From assembly GCA_019636675.1 (NCBI GenBank), contig JAHBXC010000002.1, forward strand, positions 496,001 to 560,000: DNA of 64,000 bases, written 5' to 3'. This DNA comes from Phycisphaeraceae bacterium. Lineage in GTDB: Bacteria; Planctomycetota; Phycisphaerae; Phycisphaerales; UBA1924. Under the pieces are notes generated by a model. It did not search any database. It had not been told where the DNA came from and worked only from the letters and a program-made list of their open reading frames with translations. Position 1 is the stretch's first letter. Each line of letters begins with the position of its first letter. Positions 46,802-57,473 of this stretch are shown here, piece by piece. Both the position numbers and the translations under genes were made by a program.

Positions 46802-49800
46802 TTAGGCGCCGGCGGCGGGCGGGGCGGGCCTCGCGGGCTGCTGGATCGTCGGAGGCGCGAGGCGCAGCGCGTCGTCGCGCAGTTCGGGGAAGACCTCGGC
46901 GGTTTCGGGCGCGACGCCGGTGTCGGCGAAGCGTTGCGCGGCGCTGATCTTGGCGAGGAGTTCGTCGGTCTGTTTCTGCATCTGCTCGATGAAGGCGGCG
47001 AGCCGCGGGTTCTGCGAGGCGCGAGCGCGGTTCTGGTCGAGGAACGCCTGGTTCATGCGCGCCGCGAGTTGCCAGGCCGCGACGGCGCGGGCGGCGTCGC
47101 CGGCGCGCCAGTAGGCGTCGCCCAGGTGGTCGTGGATGACGGCGTCTTCGACCTCGGTGGACGCGCTGGCGGCGCGCCGGAGGAGCGTGACGGCGCCTTC
47201 GACGCGACGCCCGTCGGGCGCGACGGTGTCCTCGAAGATCCCGACGCGGTACCGGGCCCAGCCCATCGAATCGACGATCGCGGTGGCGTTGGGCATGGCC
47301 TCGTGGGCGCGCTGGATGAGGTCGTAGGCGCGGAGCAGGTCTTCGCCGCGCTCGGCGAGACGGTACCCGACGTTGTTCGCGGCCCAGGGGTGGTTTGGAT
47401 CGAACTCGAGCGCGAGGAGGTAGAGCGCGTCGGCGTCGTCCTCGTGGCCCTCGACGTCGAACATCCCTCCGACGTGGTAGGCGAGATCGGCGGGGTCGCC
47501 CTCGGCGTTCTCGCCGCCGCCGGTGAGCCGGGTGAGCGTGTCGTAGGTCTTCTCGGTGAGGTTCTCGGCGACGGCTGCGCGCACGGCGGCGATGGCCTGG
47601 TCGCGGTCGCGCTGGTCGACGGCGAGCATGAACCACGCGGCGAGGAGCTCGGGCACGGCGCGCCCCCCGACGCGATATCCCTGGCTGATCGCGCGGAGCG
47701 CGTCGTCGGTGCGCCCGGCGCTGGCGATCATGTCGAGGGCGGCGACGCGGAGCTGCATGGCGAAGTCGGCGTTGGCGCGGGCGGGGGCCTCGGTCGCTTC
47801 GAGGAGTTCGCCGACGGGCGCTTCGGCGCGCACGAGCAGCATGACGCGCGCGCGATGGAGCGGCTCGGGCGCGGCGGCGAGGTCGTCGATGAGCATGGCG
47901 GCGGCGTCGGCGCCCAGTCGCGCCTGCCCGGGCGAGAGGGCGTCGGCCGACGCGGCGAAGACGATCAGCGTGCGTGCGGCGCGCTCACGCTGGTCGCGAC
48001 GGAACGAGACGCCGGCGCGCGAGAGCGCGCGTTCCAGCGCGTCGATCGACCCGCTCCAGTCGCCCATTCGGGAGAGCGCCTCGGCGAGTTCGAGCGAGTT
48101 GTCGAGCGTCGGCGGGGCGGCGCGCAGGCGATCGAGCGCGTAGCGGTCGGCGCGCGCCGGGTCTTCGAGCGGGCCCCGGTAGAGTTCTTCGAGCGAGCGG
48201 AGCAGGGGCCCGCTGCGAGGCGAGCGCTCCAGCTCGGCCTCGAGCGTCTCGACCGCCAGCTCGACGCGCTCGGTGGAGGCGTACACCCGCGCGAGCAGCA
48301 GCAGCGACGCGGTCCGCGCGTCGGGCGACTCGAGCAACGAGGGCGAGGAGAGTCGTTCGCGCAGCCAGCGCTCCGCCTCGTCGGCGCGCCCGCTGCCCAC
48401 GAGGATCGCGATGAGTTGCTCCTCGGCGGCGGCGTCGTTGCCGTCCAGCGCGAGCAGATCGAGCAGGATCTCGCGCGCGGCGTCGGGCTGGCCCTGGGAC
48501 GCCAGCTCGCGCGCCTGCAGCAGGCGCAGCGAGCGGCTCGACGGGATGTTGTCGCGCAGGCGGCGCACAGCGTCGGCGAGCTGCGTGCGTGAGCGCTGCG
48601 GGTCGGTCGCGAGGTAGATCTGGATGAGACCGGCGTACGCGTCCTCGCGCAGGGGCTGCAGCTCGGTCGCGGCGCGGAGCCATCGCTCGGCGTTCTCGAG
48701 CTGGCCGAGCGCGGCGGCGGATCGTGCGGCGTAGAGGTACGCGTCGCCTCGCCAGGGCTCGTCGGCGAACTCCTCGGCCAGGAGCGGGACGAGCAGCGAG
48801 AGCGCGTCCTCGTGGCGCTGCAGGTGGGCGTCCCCCAGCGCCGTCATGAGCCGCGCGACCGGGGTTGTGTCGGCGCGAAGGTCATCGAGCGCGAGCAGCG
48901 CGTCGCCGGTCTCGCCAAGGGCGGCGTGCGCTTCGGCGCTCACGCCGATCGCGAAGGGGCGGGCCGAGGGGGAGTCAAGGAGCGGGGCGGCCCGCCTGAG
49001 CGCTTCACGGTGCGAGCCCGTGCGCTGCAGGAGCCACGCGTGGGCGAGCGCGCCGGCTTCGGCGGCGCTGATCGCGTCGATCGGCGCGGGCGGCGCCGAA
49101 CGCGGGCCGGCCGCGAGTGCGCGCGTGAACGCGGCGCGATCCCGCGCCGAGCGGGCGAAGAGCGTGGCGAGTTGCGGCGCGAGCGTCGGGTGGGCGCCCA
49201 CGAGTTCGACGAGTGCGCCGGCGAGTTCGCCGGGCCGGTCCGCGAGCGTGCGTGCGAGCTGCTCGAAGGACGCGTCGTCGAACGAGGCGTTGTCGCCGGT
49301 GCGCAGGTGCGTGAGCAGGATCTCGGCCGAGATCGGCGCGGAGCGCTCCGCGCCGGCGGCGAGGCGGGCCGACGCGCCGCGCGACGCCGGCGTCGCGGGC
49401 CAGCTCGCGCGCGTGGGTGTGTCTTTGACAGCGTCGGCGAACGCGCGCGCGACGCCGGGGGAGCGGATGGTTTTCGCGAGGTGTTCGACCAGCCGGACGT
49501 GGAGCGAGTCGACGCGCCCCTGCGAGGAATCGAGCACGCGCACCAGCGCCGACGCCGCGGCCGCATCGGCGCCGCGTCGCTGGAAGATCGCGATCGCGCG
49601 GGCGACGACCGCGGCGTCGGGCGTCTCGTCCAGCGCGAGCACCCGGTCGTACGCGTTCGCGGCGCCGATCAGGTCGCCGAGCGCGAGGCGGATGTCGCCC
49701 GCCTGGCGCAGCAGGAGTGCGCGCTGGCGGATGAGCGTCAGCAGCCGTCGCTGCTCGAGCGTGGGGCGATCGAAGGGCGCCGGGACCGACGCGGCTGTCT

Positions 49801-50545
49801 CGGCGGAAAGCGCCGCGGCAAGCAGGTACCCCTCGCGCTCCAACGCGTCGGCCAGCGACGCCGAGATGAGGAAGGGCAGCGCCGGGTCTGTACGCTCAGG
49901 GGCGGCGAGCGACGCACGCGCGAGCAGCGACAGCGCTTCCGCGTTGTCCTGTCGCTGGAGCGCGGCGACGCCGAGTTGTTCGAGCGCGCGGGCGTTGTCG
50001 GGGTCGAGGCGCAGTGTTTCACGCCAGGCGCGCGATGCGCCGGCGGCGTCTCCGAGCGCCGAGCGGATCAGCCCGAGCGAGGCCCACGCAGGCGTTGCGT
50101 CGGGGTCGATCGCGACGACCTGCTCGAACAGCGCCGCCGCCTCGGCGAGTTGGCCCGAGAGCAGCGCCGCGCGTCCCCTGGTGTAGAGGCGCTGCGACGA
50201 CAGGAGCAGCGGGGCGCTGGGGGCGGCGGCGGGCGGCGCCGGCTCGGCCCGCTCCGAAGCGCCGACGATCTCTGCGAGCGCTTCGGCCAGGGAAAGGGAG
50301 GCCCGCCGCGCGTCGGCGTGGGCCGGGGTGTCGAAGAGATCCGCCGGCACGCCGGGCGGGAGCGCCGGGATGCGATCCGTCCTGGCCGCAGTCTCGTGCC
50401 TGGCGAGCAGCGCCAGTTTGTCGACCGGTGCGAGCGAGGGGTTGTCGCGCGTCGTCGGGGCGCACGAGGACGCCGACGCCGCGAAGATCGCGGCGACGGC
50501 GAGCGCGAGGTCGCGGTTTCGGATGGTCGGCTCGCGTCGCGTCAC
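46802..50545 (-). CDS. Large TPR lipoprotein
   Basis: The 1247-residue protein starts with a lipoprotein signal (ASASSC, Cys at about residue 28). The rest is a long run of TPR and TPR-like helical repeats rich in Ala, Leu and Arg, for example ATPAWASLGLIRSALGDAAG and NARALEQLGVAALQRQDN. It should be exported and anchored in a membrane, giving a scaffold for protein assembly. GTG start overlaps the previous stop (GTGA). Pro/Ala-rich tail. Confidence 0.82.
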   Translation of the reverse strand: MTRREPTIRNRDLALAVAAIFAASASSCAPTTRDNPSLAPVDKLALLARHETAARTDRIPALPPGVPADLFDTPAHADARRASLSLAEALAEIVGASERAEPAPPAAAPSAPLLLSSQRLYTRGRAALLSGQLAEAAALFEQVVAIDPDATPAWASLGLIRSALGDAAGASRAWRETLRLDPDNARALEQLGVAALQRQDNAEALSLLARASLAAPERTDPALPFLISASLADALEREGYLLAAALSAETAASVPAPFDRPTLEQRRLLTLIRQRALLLRQAGDIRLALGDLIGAANAYDRVLALDETPDAAVVARAIAIFQRRGADAAAASALVRVLDSSQGRVDSLHVRLVEHLAKTIRSPGVARAFADAVKDTPTRASWPATPASRGASARLAAGAERSAPISAEILLTHLRTGDNASFDDASFEQLARTLADRPGELAGALVELVGAHPTLAPQLATLFARSARDRAAFTRALAAGPRSAPPAPIDAISAAEAGALAHAWLLQRTGSHREALRRAAPLLDSPSARPFAIGVSAEAHAALGETGDALLALDDLRADTTPVARLMTALGDAHLQRHEDALSLLVPLLAEEFADEPWRGDAYLYAARSAAALGQLENAERWLRAATELQPLREDAYAGLIQIYLATDPQRSRTQLADAVRRLRDNIPSSRSLRLLQARELASQGQPDAAREILLDLLALDGNDAAAEEQLIAILVGSGRADEAERWLRERLSSPSLLESPDARTASLLLLARVYASTERVELAVETLEAELERSPRSGPLLRSLEELYRGPLEDPARADRYALDRLRAAPPTLDNSLELAEALSRMGDWSGSIDALERALSRAGVSFRRDQRERAARTLIVFAASADALSPGQARLGADAAAMLIDDLAAAPEPLHRARVMLLVRAEAPVGELLEATEAPARANADFAMQLRVAALDMIASAGRTDDALRAISQGYRVGGRAVPELLAAWFMLAVDQRDRDQAIAAVRAAVAENLTEKTYDTLTRLTGGGENAEGDPADLAYHVGGMFDVEGHEDDADALYLLALEFDPNHPWAANNVGYRLAERGEDLLRAYDLIQRAHEAMPNATAIVDSMGWARYRVGIFEDTVAPDGRRVEGAVTLLRRAASASTEVEDAVIHDHLGDAYWRAGDAARAVAAWQLAARMNQAFLDQNRARASQNPRLAAFIEQMQKQTDELLAKISAAQRFADTGVAPETAEVFPELRDDALRLAPPTIQQPARPAPPAAGA

Positions 50546-51237
50546 TGGGCTTTCTTCCCGGTTCGCGACGGGGCGCCGGACGTTGCGGGTCGGCGCGACG
50601 CCGCCGCGCCGGGCGGCGTCGCCAAATCCTCGTCGCGCAGCGATTCGAGGGCCAGATGCGTCGCGAGCGAGTCGTCGGCGCGGATGTGTCGCTCGAGGAG
50701 CGACGCGGCGCGCTCGAGGTCGACCGGTTCGGTGAACACGCCTGCCTGGGCGAGGCGCGCGTGGATAAACGCATCGAGCGGGGCGGCATGGGCGCCGAAG
50801 CCGAGGACGAGCACGCGCGCCGAGACGTACTGCGGGCAGCCGTCGAGCGAGGTGAGATACTGCTTCGCGTCGCGCTTGTGTCGCTGGATGAGGTTGGCGA
50901 GGGTGACGGCGTGCTCGCGGTTAAAGATGTCGTTGAGCGAGCGGCGCAGCAGCGAAGACCGCTCTTCGGCGCGGGGGCAGCGCACGCCGATGACCGACAC
51001 GATCTCGTCGGTTCGCGCGACGCGCAGCTCGTTGAGGTCGACGAAGGCGCTCTTGAGCTTCTTCGCCGCGCGATCGGCGACGACCGGGGTTGTTTCCCAG
51101 AGCAGGAAGGAGTGGACGAGCAGGTCGACGGGATCGTCCGACGACGCGGGCGCCGGGGGCGCCGGGGGCGTCGGGGCGGCGCTGGAGACGAGCCGGGCGA
51201 CCAGCGAATCGAAGCGTTCTGCGTCGAGCACGCTCAC
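50542..51237 (-). CDS. HhH-GPD-like protein without catalytic Lys
   Basis: The 231-residue product resembles the helix-hairpin-helix domain of endonuclease III-type glycosylases: LTSLDGCPQYVSARVLVLGF then APLDAFIHARLAQAGVF, with the Asp of the catalytic motif but Gln/Tyr where the catalytic Lys is expected (GVGRKTA in EndoIII). No Fe-S cluster cysteines. It may be a DNA- or RNA-binding relative. GTG start overlaps the rbfA stop by four bases; it is the middle of the operon. Confidence 0.55.
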   Translation of the reverse strand: MSVLDAERFDSLVARLVSSAAPTPPAPPAPASSDDPVDLLVHSFLLWETTPVVADRAAKKLKSAFVDLNELRVARTDEIVSVIGVRCPRAEERSSLLRRSLNDIFNREHAVTLANLIQRHKRDAKQYLTSLDGCPQYVSARVLVLGFGAHAAPLDAFIHARLAQAGVFTEPVDLERAASLLERHIRADDSLATHLALESLRDEDLATPPGAAASRRPATSGAPSRTGKKAQ

Positions 51238-51620
51238 GGGGCGGCCTCCTCGCCGGGGTCGGTCGTCGGCGCGTCTTCGAGCTCTGCCCTGGCGCGCGCG
51301 ATCGCGGCGAGGGCCTCGGCCTGTTTCTGGAACTGCTTGTCGAGTTTGAAGACGATCTCGGGCAGGCGGAAGGCGTCGATGATCTCTCCGGCGCTGCGCC
51401 GGATGTGCGGCGCAGCGGCGCGGAGCCCGTGCATCGTCAGGTCGGCCTTCTCGGAGGGCATGACGGAGACGAAGACGGTGGCGTTGCGTTTGTCGGCGCT
51501 GACGGTGACCTTGGTGACTGAGATCATGCCCTGCACGCGCGGGTCGTTGAGGCCCTTGGAGAGGACGGTCTGGACCGCGCGGTGCAGCGCGGACGCGAGC
51601 TGTTCGACGCGATGGCTCAT
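51234..51620 (-). CDS. rbfA: Ribosome-binding factor A
   Basis: The 128-residue RbfA binds the 30S subunit during maturation. It has the KH-like fold with RVEQLASALHRAVQTVLSKG, DPRVQGMISVTKVTVS and APHIRRSAGEIIDAFRLPEI. Its ATG overlaps the DUF503 stop (ATGA). The tail is acidic. The position after infB is the normal one in bacteria. Confidence 0.93.
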   Translation of the reverse strand: MSHRVEQLASALHRAVQTVLSKGLNDPRVQGMISVTKVTVSADKRNATVFVSVMPSEKADLTMHGLRAAAPHIRRSAGEIIDAFRLPEIVFKLDKQFQKQAEALAAIARARAELEDAPTTDPGEEAAP

Positions 51621-51991
51621 GAGTCGGGTTCCCGGCGTTCGTGCTCGGTCCAGAGGGGCTCGTCGTCGGGGGCCCCGGTGACGGTGTCGGCGACGGGGAG
51701 CTGGTCCCCTTTGAAGATGTCTCGCTGGACCGCGCCGAGCTGCGCGCCGGGCCAGCGTTCGAGCTTGAGGACGATGCGGTCGAACAGCTCGTGGAGGTAG
51801 GCGCCCGAGTTGGCGACGGCGGACAGCCCCATCACCGCGAGGTTCAGCGAGTCGAGCGCCGCGACCTCGGCGACGGCGACCTGGTGCTCGCGGTGCAGCT
51901 TGTCTTTGAGGGAACGGACCACGCGTCGCTTGTCCTTCAGACTGCGGCTCTCGGGGACGACGATCTCGAACTGGAGCACGCCCACGAACAT
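51617..51991 (-). CDS. DUF503 (YlxP-like) protein
   Basis: The 124-residue protein has the DUF503 pattern: FVGVLQFEIVVPESRSLKDK, KRRVVRSLKDKLHREHQVAV, then LNLAVMGLSAVANSGAYLHE. The family is found in translation operons between infB and rbfA in many bacteria, as here. Role unknown. The tail is acidic. Confidence 0.9.
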   Translation of the reverse strand: MFVGVLQFEIVVPESRSLKDKRRVVRSLKDKLHREHQVAVAEVAALDSLNLAVMGLSAVANSGAYLHELFDRIVLKLERWPGAQLGAVQRDIFKGDQLPVADTVTGAPDDEPLWTEHERREPDS

Positions 51992-52023
51992 GATGTGTCA
52001 GATGCGCACGTCGCGCGGGGGTT

Positions 52024-55002
52024 TCAGAGGGTGCGCTTGATCTCGACCTTCTTGTAGCATTCCAGGATGTCGCCTTCCTTGATGTCGTCGTAGCCGACGA
52101 TCTTCATGCCGCACTCCTGGCCCATGCGGACTTCCTTGGCGTCGTCCTTGAAGCGCTTGAGCTGTTCGAGCAGGCGGTCGTTCTCGATGACGATGTCGCC
52201 TCGGGTGACGCGGATGTAGGCGTTGCGCTCGATGACGCCGTCGGTGACGTAGCAGCCGGCGATGGCGCCGACCTTGGAGACCTTGAACACCTGGCGGACC
52301 TCGGCGTGTCCCAGGATCTCCTGGCGCAGCTCGGGCTCGAGCAGGCCCTCGGCCATGCCCTTGATGTCGTCGACGATGTCGTAGATGACCTGGTAGGTGC
52401 GGATGCCGACCTTCTTGTCTTCCGCCAGGCGGCGCGCCTTGGCGGAGGGGATGACGTTGAAGCCGACGATGATCGCGCCCGACGCCTCGGCGAGGATGAC
52501 GTCCGAGTCGTTGATGCCACCCACGGCGGCGTGGAGGACGCGGACCTTGATGTTCTCGCCCGAGACGCTCTGCACGCTCTCCTTGAGCACGTCGACCGAG
52601 CCCTGCACGTCGGCCTTGATGACGACGAGGAGTTCCTTGCGCTCGCCGTCCTTGAGCTGGGTGAGGATCGAGTCGAGGGTCGCCTTGGGAGTGGCGAGCT
52701 CGCGCTCGCGCTCGCGGTGACGGCGCTGCTCGGCGGCCTGCTGCGCCTGCTTGAGCGAATCGACGACGTAGAACTTGTCGCCGGCGTTGGGGAGCTCGTC
52801 GAGGCCGGAGAGCTGGACAGCGGAGGAGGGGATCGCCGACTTGGCGCGGTTGCCGCGGTCGTCGGTGATGTCGCGCACGCGTCCGAAGGCGCGCCCGGCG
52901 ACGATGAAGTCTCCGACGCAGAGTTCGCCGTTCTGAACGAGAACGCTGGCGGTCGCGCCGCGACCCTCTTCCATGCGAGACTCGATGACGGTGCCTCGCG
53001 CCGGGCCCTTGAAGTCGGCCTTGAGGTCGAGGAGCTGGGACTGGTAGTCGAGGACCTCGAGGAGGTCCTGGATGCCGGTCCCCTTGGTGGCGGAGGTGCG
53101 CACGACCTCGGTGTCGCCGCCCCACTCGGTGGGGTTGAGCCCGCGCTCGGCGAGCTGGCCGAAGATGCGCTGGATGTTGTTGTCGGTCGCCTCGGGCTTG
53201 TCGATCTTGTTGAGGGCGACGACGATGGGCACGCCGGCGGCCTTGGCGTGGTTGATGGACTCGATGGTCTGGGGCATGACGCCGTCGTCGGCTGCGACGA
53301 CGAGCACGACCACATCGGTCATGTTGGCGCCGCGCGAGCGCATCGCGGTGAACGCCTCGTGGCCCGGGGTGTCGAGGAAGGTGACGAACTTCTCGTCGTC
53401 GCCGACCCTGACGGGGACGCGGAACGCGCTGGTGGCCTGGGTGATGCCGCCGGCTTCGCCCGAGGCGACATTGGCGTTGCGGATCTTGTCGAGCAGCGAG
53501 GTTTTGCCGTGGTCGACGTGGCCCAGGATGGTGACGACGGTGGAGCGCGGTCGCTCGTCGATGGTCTCGCGGTCGGAGAACTGCTCGGAGACGACTTCTT
53601 CCGCGGACTTGGACTCGACGACGTCGAGCTCGATGTCGTATTCGATCATGATCTCCTGGGCCTTCTCGGGCTCGATGCCCGAGTTGACGGTCGCCATGAC
53701 GCCCTGCATGAAGAGCTGCTTGACGATGTCGGAGGCCTTGACGCCGGTGGCGGCGGAGAGGTCCTTGATGGTGAACGGGGCGGCGATGCGCACGGCGCCG
53801 CCGGTCTGGGCGGCGGTGGTGGCGCGCTCGCCCCCGGGGCCCTTGGTCGCGTCGCGCCGGCGCTGGCGGAGGAACCCGCCTGCGCGAGAGAGGCGCTCTT
53901 CGCGTTCGATGAGGTCGGCCTGGCGCCAGCCGCCCTCGCCGCGCTTGCCGCCGGCGCCGGGGGCTGCCGGCGCGCCGCCTGGCGCACCGCCGGGTCCGCC
54001 GGGGCCTCGGCGCTTGTTGCGCCGGGAAGCGTCGTCCTCGCCGGCGCGAACGCCGGAGCCGCCGCGCGGGCCGCGGGCGCTGGGGATGGAGGGGCCGCCC
54101 TGCCCGCCGCCGCCGGGGCCGCGTCGGGGTCCGGGCACATCGACGACCTCGGCGGCCTCGACGCGCACGATCTTGGGGCCGGAGAGTTTGGCCGGGGTCT
54201 TGATCTCGAGCTTCTGGCCGACTGGCTTCACGGACTTGGGACGGTCGGGGACGTTCATCCGCACGGCGGCGTCGCCGCCGGAGTCACGCTCGCCGGTGCG
54301 CGGGCGCGAGGGGGCGCCGGGGGCGCCGGGGGCAGGGGCGCTTGCGGCACGCGCTGGCGCGCTCGGTTCGGTCTGCTGCGACGGCGGCGCGACGATGGAC
54401 GGGGCCTTGGGCGCGGCCGGGGCCTGGGCCGGGGGCGCCACGGTGTGCGCAGCGGGCGCGACCGGCTGCGCGGGGGTCGGGGTAGCGGTCGGCGCCGGGG
54501 GGGCGTCGGCGTGGTGCGTCGGGGTCGCGCGTGCCGTCGGCGCGGGCTCGCGGGCCGGGGCGTCCTCAGCCGGGCGCGCCGGCGGCGCGGCGGCGGGCTG
54601 GGGCGTGGGTGTCGGGACTGCCGACGGCGCGGCGGGCGCCTGCGTGCGCGACGGGATGGCAGGGGGCGCAGCGGGCGCTGGGGTCGCCGGGGGTGGCGGC
54701 TCGAGGGTCGTGACGCTCGACTGCGACGAGGCGTCGTCGGCGCCGGCGTCGGACTTCTTCGCGGCCTTCTTGCGCGCCTTGGATGGGGCGCGCAGGTGGT
54801 CGACATCGACCCTGGCCGCGGTTTCGACGGCGGTGCCGCCTTCGCCCACGGTGAACCATTCGCGGATGGTGGCTTCCTGGCCCGCGGTGATGCTCGACAT
54901 GTGGTTCTGAAGACCGGGCATGCCCTCGGCGGTGCATTTTTCGATAATGACCTTCGAGGGGATTTCCAGTTCTTTCGCGAGCTCGTAAACGCGCTTGGCC
55001 AA
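52024..55002 (-). CDS. infB: Translation initiation factor IF-2
   Basis: The 992-residue GTPase has an IF2_N domain ([20 protein letters not shown]), a very long Pro/Ala-rich linker (about residues 70-240) and Gly-rich region (about 280-350), a second IF2_N ([20 protein letters not shown]), then the G domain with [14 protein letters not shown] (G1), DTPGHEAF (G3) and NKID (G4), and the C-terminal domains. It places initiator tRNA on the 30S subunit. It lies 85 bases after nusA. Confidence 0.97.
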   Translation of the reverse strand: MAKRVYELAKELEIPSKVIIEKCTAEGMPGLQNHMSSITAGQEATIREWFTVGEGGTAVETAARVDVDHLRAPSKARKKAAKKSDAGADDASSQSSVTTLEPPPPATPAPAAPPAIPSRTQAPAAPSAVPTPTPQPAAAPPARPAEDAPAREPAPTARATPTHHADAPPAPTATPTPAQPVAPAAHTVAPPAQAPAAPKAPSIVAPPSQQTEPSAPARAASAPAPGAPGAPSRPRTGERDSGGDAAVRMNVPDRPKSVKPVGQKLEIKTPAKLSGPKIVRVEAAEVVDVPGPRRGPGGGGQGGPSIPSARGPRGGSGVRAGEDDASRRNKRRGPGGPGGAPGGAPAAPGAGGKRGEGGWRQADLIEREERLSRAGGFLRQRRRDATKGPGGERATTAAQTGGAVRIAAPFTIKDLSAATGVKASDIVKQLFMQGVMATVNSGIEPEKAQEIMIEYDIELDVVESKSAEEVVSEQFSDRETIDERPRSTVVTILGHVDHGKTSLLDKIRNANVASGEAGGITQATSAFRVPVRVGDDEKFVTFLDTPGHEAFTAMRSRGANMTDVVVLVVAADDGVMPQTIESINHAKAAGVPIVVALNKIDKPEATDNNIQRIFGQLAERGLNPTEWGGDTEVVRTSATKGTGIQDLLEVLDYQSQLLDLKADFKGPARGTVIESRMEEGRGATASVLVQNGELCVGDFIVAGRAFGRVRDITDDRGNRAKSAIPSSAVQLSGLDELPNAGDKFYVVDSLKQAQQAAEQRRHRERERELATPKATLDSILTQLKDGERKELLVVIKADVQGSVDVLKESVQSVSGENIKVRVLHAAVGGINDSDVILAEASGAIIVGFNVIPSAKARRLAEDKKVGIRTYQVIYDIVDDIKGMAEGLLEPELRQEILGHAEVRQVFKVSKVGAIAGCYVTDGVIERNAYIRVTRGDIVIENDRLLEQLKRFKDDAKEVRMGQECGMKIVGYDDIKEGDILECYKKVEIKRTL

Positions 55003-55087
55003 AGGTGTCTCCGCGGTGACTCGGTCGTCGTGCTGCTGTCGTGTCGTGAACGGGTGAAACGGCGTGATCGTCGTGGGACGACCTCGC

Positions 55088-56449
55088 TCAGGCGTTGGAC
55101 TGTTCGGTTCTGCCGGCGTCGCTCTCGGAGGGCGCGTCGCCCAGGAGGTCGCCCAGGATGGCGGCGGCGCGCGCGTCGGCCTCGGGGTCGACCGGGGCGC
55201 TGGGGTCGAACTCGCCCAGCAGGCGGCGGGCGGCCGCCTCCTCTTCCTGCTTGCGAGCGTCGGCTTCGGCGCGGTCCTTCTCCTGCTGCTCGGCGACGAC
55301 CTTCGCGCGCTCGCTGGCGATGGTGACCATCGTGTTCGCGAGGGTCTCGTCGATCGTCAGCTCTTCCATCAGGACGCTCGCGCCGACCTCCTCGATGTCG
55401 AACACGCTGACCATGCCCATCGCGGCCAGCTTGTCGAGCATCTCTTCCGTGACGCCCTCGATGGCGCTGAGGGTCTCGGCCATGATCTCCAGGCCCTTGT
55501 CGAACTCGCCGGGGGTCAGGATGTCGATGTCCCAGCCGGTCAGGCGGGCGGCGAGGCGGACGTTCTGCCCGCGCTTGCCGATCGCCAGCGAGAGCTGGTC
55601 GTCGGGGACGACCACGGTGGCGCGCCCCAGTTCGAAGCACAGCGAGACCTCGGAGACGATCGCCGGCTTGAGCGCGTTCTGGATGAGGATCGACGACGAC
55701 TCGTTCCAGCGGACGATGTCGATCTTCTCGCCGTTGAGTTCGTCGACGATGTTCTTGATGCGCGAGCCGCGCACGCCGACGCACGCGCCGACGGCGTCGA
55801 CCTTGGAGTCGATCGAGGCGACCGCCATCTTCGTGCGATAGCCGGCCTCGCGGGCCATGGCCTTGATCTCGATGATGCGCTCGGCGACCTCGGGGACCTC
55901 GACCTCGAACAACTTCTTGATGAAGTCCGGGTGGGCGCGAGAGAGGACGATCTTGACCTGGTTGCCCGACTCGCGGACATCGAGGATGAGGGCGCGGACG
56001 CGGTCGCCGGCCTGGAACTGCTCGCCCGGGATCTGCTCGGAGCGGGGCATGAAGGCCTCGGCGCGGTCGAGCGCAACGACCAGGGCGCCGCCCTCGTAGC
56101 GCTGCACGGCGCCGATGGCGATCTCGTTGACGCGCCCGGAGAACTCTTCGTAGAGCGAGTTCTTCTCGTCCTCGCGGAAGCGCTGGATCATGACCTGCTT
56201 GAAGGTCTGGGCGGCGATGCGCCCGAGCGCCTCGGGGGCGATGGTCAGGGGCTCGCCGTGGCGGGTCATCTCCATCGCGCCGGTGAGGCGGTCGATGGTG
56301 CAGGTGAACTCCTCGGCGTCGAGGGAGTTGTAGTGCTTGCGGGCCGCGGTCACCATCGCGACTTCGAGATCCTGGATCAACGCCTCGCGATCGATCTTGC
56401 GATCGCGGGCGATGGAGTCGAGGACGCGGAGCATTTCCTGGGTGTTCAT
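55088..56449 (-). CDS. nusA: Transcription termination/antitermination factor NusA
   Basis: The 453-residue protein has the NusA N-terminal domain, the S1 domain (YEGGALVVALDRAEAFMPRS), two KH domains (GACVGVRGSRIKNIVDELNG and LAIGKRGQNVRLAARLTGWD), and one HhH-like tail repeat. It controls pausing and termination. Start at 56449 (MNTQEM) is preferred to a longer reading. RimP, which usually precedes nusA, is absent. A long non-coding leader lies upstream. Confidence 0.95.
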   Translation of the reverse strand: MNTQEMLRVLDSIARDRKIDREALIQDLEVAMVTAARKHYNSLDAEEFTCTIDRLTGAMEMTRHGEPLTIAPEALGRIAAQTFKQVMIQRFREDEKNSLYEEFSGRVNEIAIGAVQRYEGGALVVALDRAEAFMPRSEQIPGEQFQAGDRVRALILDVRESGNQVKIVLSRAHPDFIKKLFEVEVPEVAERIIEIKAMAREAGYRTKMAVASIDSKVDAVGACVGVRGSRIKNIVDELNGEKIDIVRWNESSSILIQNALKPAIVSEVSLCFELGRATVVVPDDQLSLAIGKRGQNVRLAARLTGWDIDILTPGEFDKGLEIMAETLSAIEGVTEEMLDKLAAMGMVSVFDIEEVGASVLMEELTIDETLANTMVTIASERAKVVAEQQEKDRAEADARKQEEEAAARRLLGEFDPSAPVDPEADARAAAILGDLLGDAPSESDAGRTEQSNA

Positions 56450-57020
56450 AAGGTTCAGATCTCTGGGTCGGCGGGCTGCTGGTTGTCGGGTTGTCTGGAT
56501 GGACGGGCAGGGGAGGAAAAGACGAAGACCACGGGCGTGTTCGACGCGCGTGGTCCGCAGGGGCGCTCGCGGGCGGAGGGGGACGGGTGTCCCGCCGACG
56601 AGCCGGGCCAAGCTCGGAGGGCTTGGTCAGACCATCGGCGTCCTCCGGGTCGCGACGAGCGCGAGCGCGGCCGGGCCGGGGCGTCGAACCTCGGCTGGAT
56701 TACCACGCATCGTTGCGGACCATGCGCATCGTGCACCTCGAACAAAGGACACCCCTGCCGGAGACGCCGGGAGGGGGAAAATCGGATCAGGAAAGAGTAG
56801 CCGGACCGGAGGGGGGGTTCAAACGGGGCAGGATGCCCGCCCGCCGTCCCCCGTGGGACCGCGTCGAGGGTCCCGGGGAGGCGCTCGCGGGCGCATCATG
56901 GGAAGGAATAGGGGGTTCCGTTCGGGGTAGGGTGTGGTACAAAGGCAGCGATGAGGCTGACCATCGCCAAACCAGCATCCCGCCGGCGCGCCGGCTAGCA
57001 ATCCTCAAGGGAAGCTTCTG
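56450..57020. other. Spacer between nusA and divergent membrane cassette
   Basis: A 571-base gap. Apart from the hairpin at 56527-56555 and a GC-rich tract I see no gene, tRNA or known RNA. It may hold a leader RNA for nusA and the promoter of the plus-strand cassette. Confidence 0.5.
56517..56555 (-). terminator. Attenuator/terminator hairpin in nusA leader
   Basis: GACCACG and CGTGGTC form a 7-bp outer stem with an inner GCGT-GTTCG-ACGC hairpin; on the minus strand the T-rich TTCGTCTTTTCC follows. It stands about 78 bases before nusA with no minus-strand gene upstream, so it could be a NusA-responsive attenuator. Confidence 0.55.
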
Positions 57021-57473
57021 ATGCCTCGTGAGTCCGGGTCGAAGTTGATCGCGGCTACTGCGATTGTGCTTTCGAGCGTCCTTGGGCCATTCGCTGTGTC
57101 CATGTTTTGCTGGCTACATATCCTCCCAAAAACCGATCGTCTCTGTGTTATTGTTGCGGGGAGAGCATGGGGCACGCTCGTCTGGTCGATCCTCGCGGCG
57201 CCCGTCGGTGTGGGGATGGCATTCTTCTTCCTTGTGGTCCTGCGGTTGCAGGGACTCGATGCGGTGGTTGCATTGATTCTGTCCATGCAACTTCCACTCA
57301 TCGTTCATTTTTGGTTACACATCGCGCTGCTCGCAGAGTTAATCCGAACTGGCACTCTGCGACTGAATGGGATGGCAACTCCGGCGGTCATTGCTCACGC
57401 CGGTCGGGCTACGGTCGTTGGGTGGGAGGACGCCGCTGCGAGTGTGATCGAACCAGAAGGAACTCATCCATGA
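57021..57473 (+). CDS. Small four-helix membrane protein
   Basis: The 150-residue product has four membrane helices (about residues 8-32, 39-58, 62-85, 88-110). No family recognised. AGGGAAGCTTCTG precedes the ATG. Its stop overlaps the start of the next gene (ATGA). GC content is lower than in the flanking nusA operon, hinting at transfer. Confidence 0.6.
   Translation: MPRESGSKLIAATAIVLSSVLGPFAVSMFCWLHILPKTDRLCVIVAGRAWGTLVWSILAAPVGVGMAFFFLVVLRLQGLDAVVALILSMQLPLIVHFWLHIALLAELIRTGTLRLNGMATPAVIAHAGRATVVGWEDAAASVIEPEGTHP

Noticed and set aside
52306-55326. A 1006-residue open frame opposite infB
   Set aside because: Antisense shadow of the Pro/Ala-rich IF-2 linker.
56681-56720. tRNA-like GGTTCGA on the minus strand
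   Set aside because: The flanking bases do not form a T-stem or a cloverleaf.
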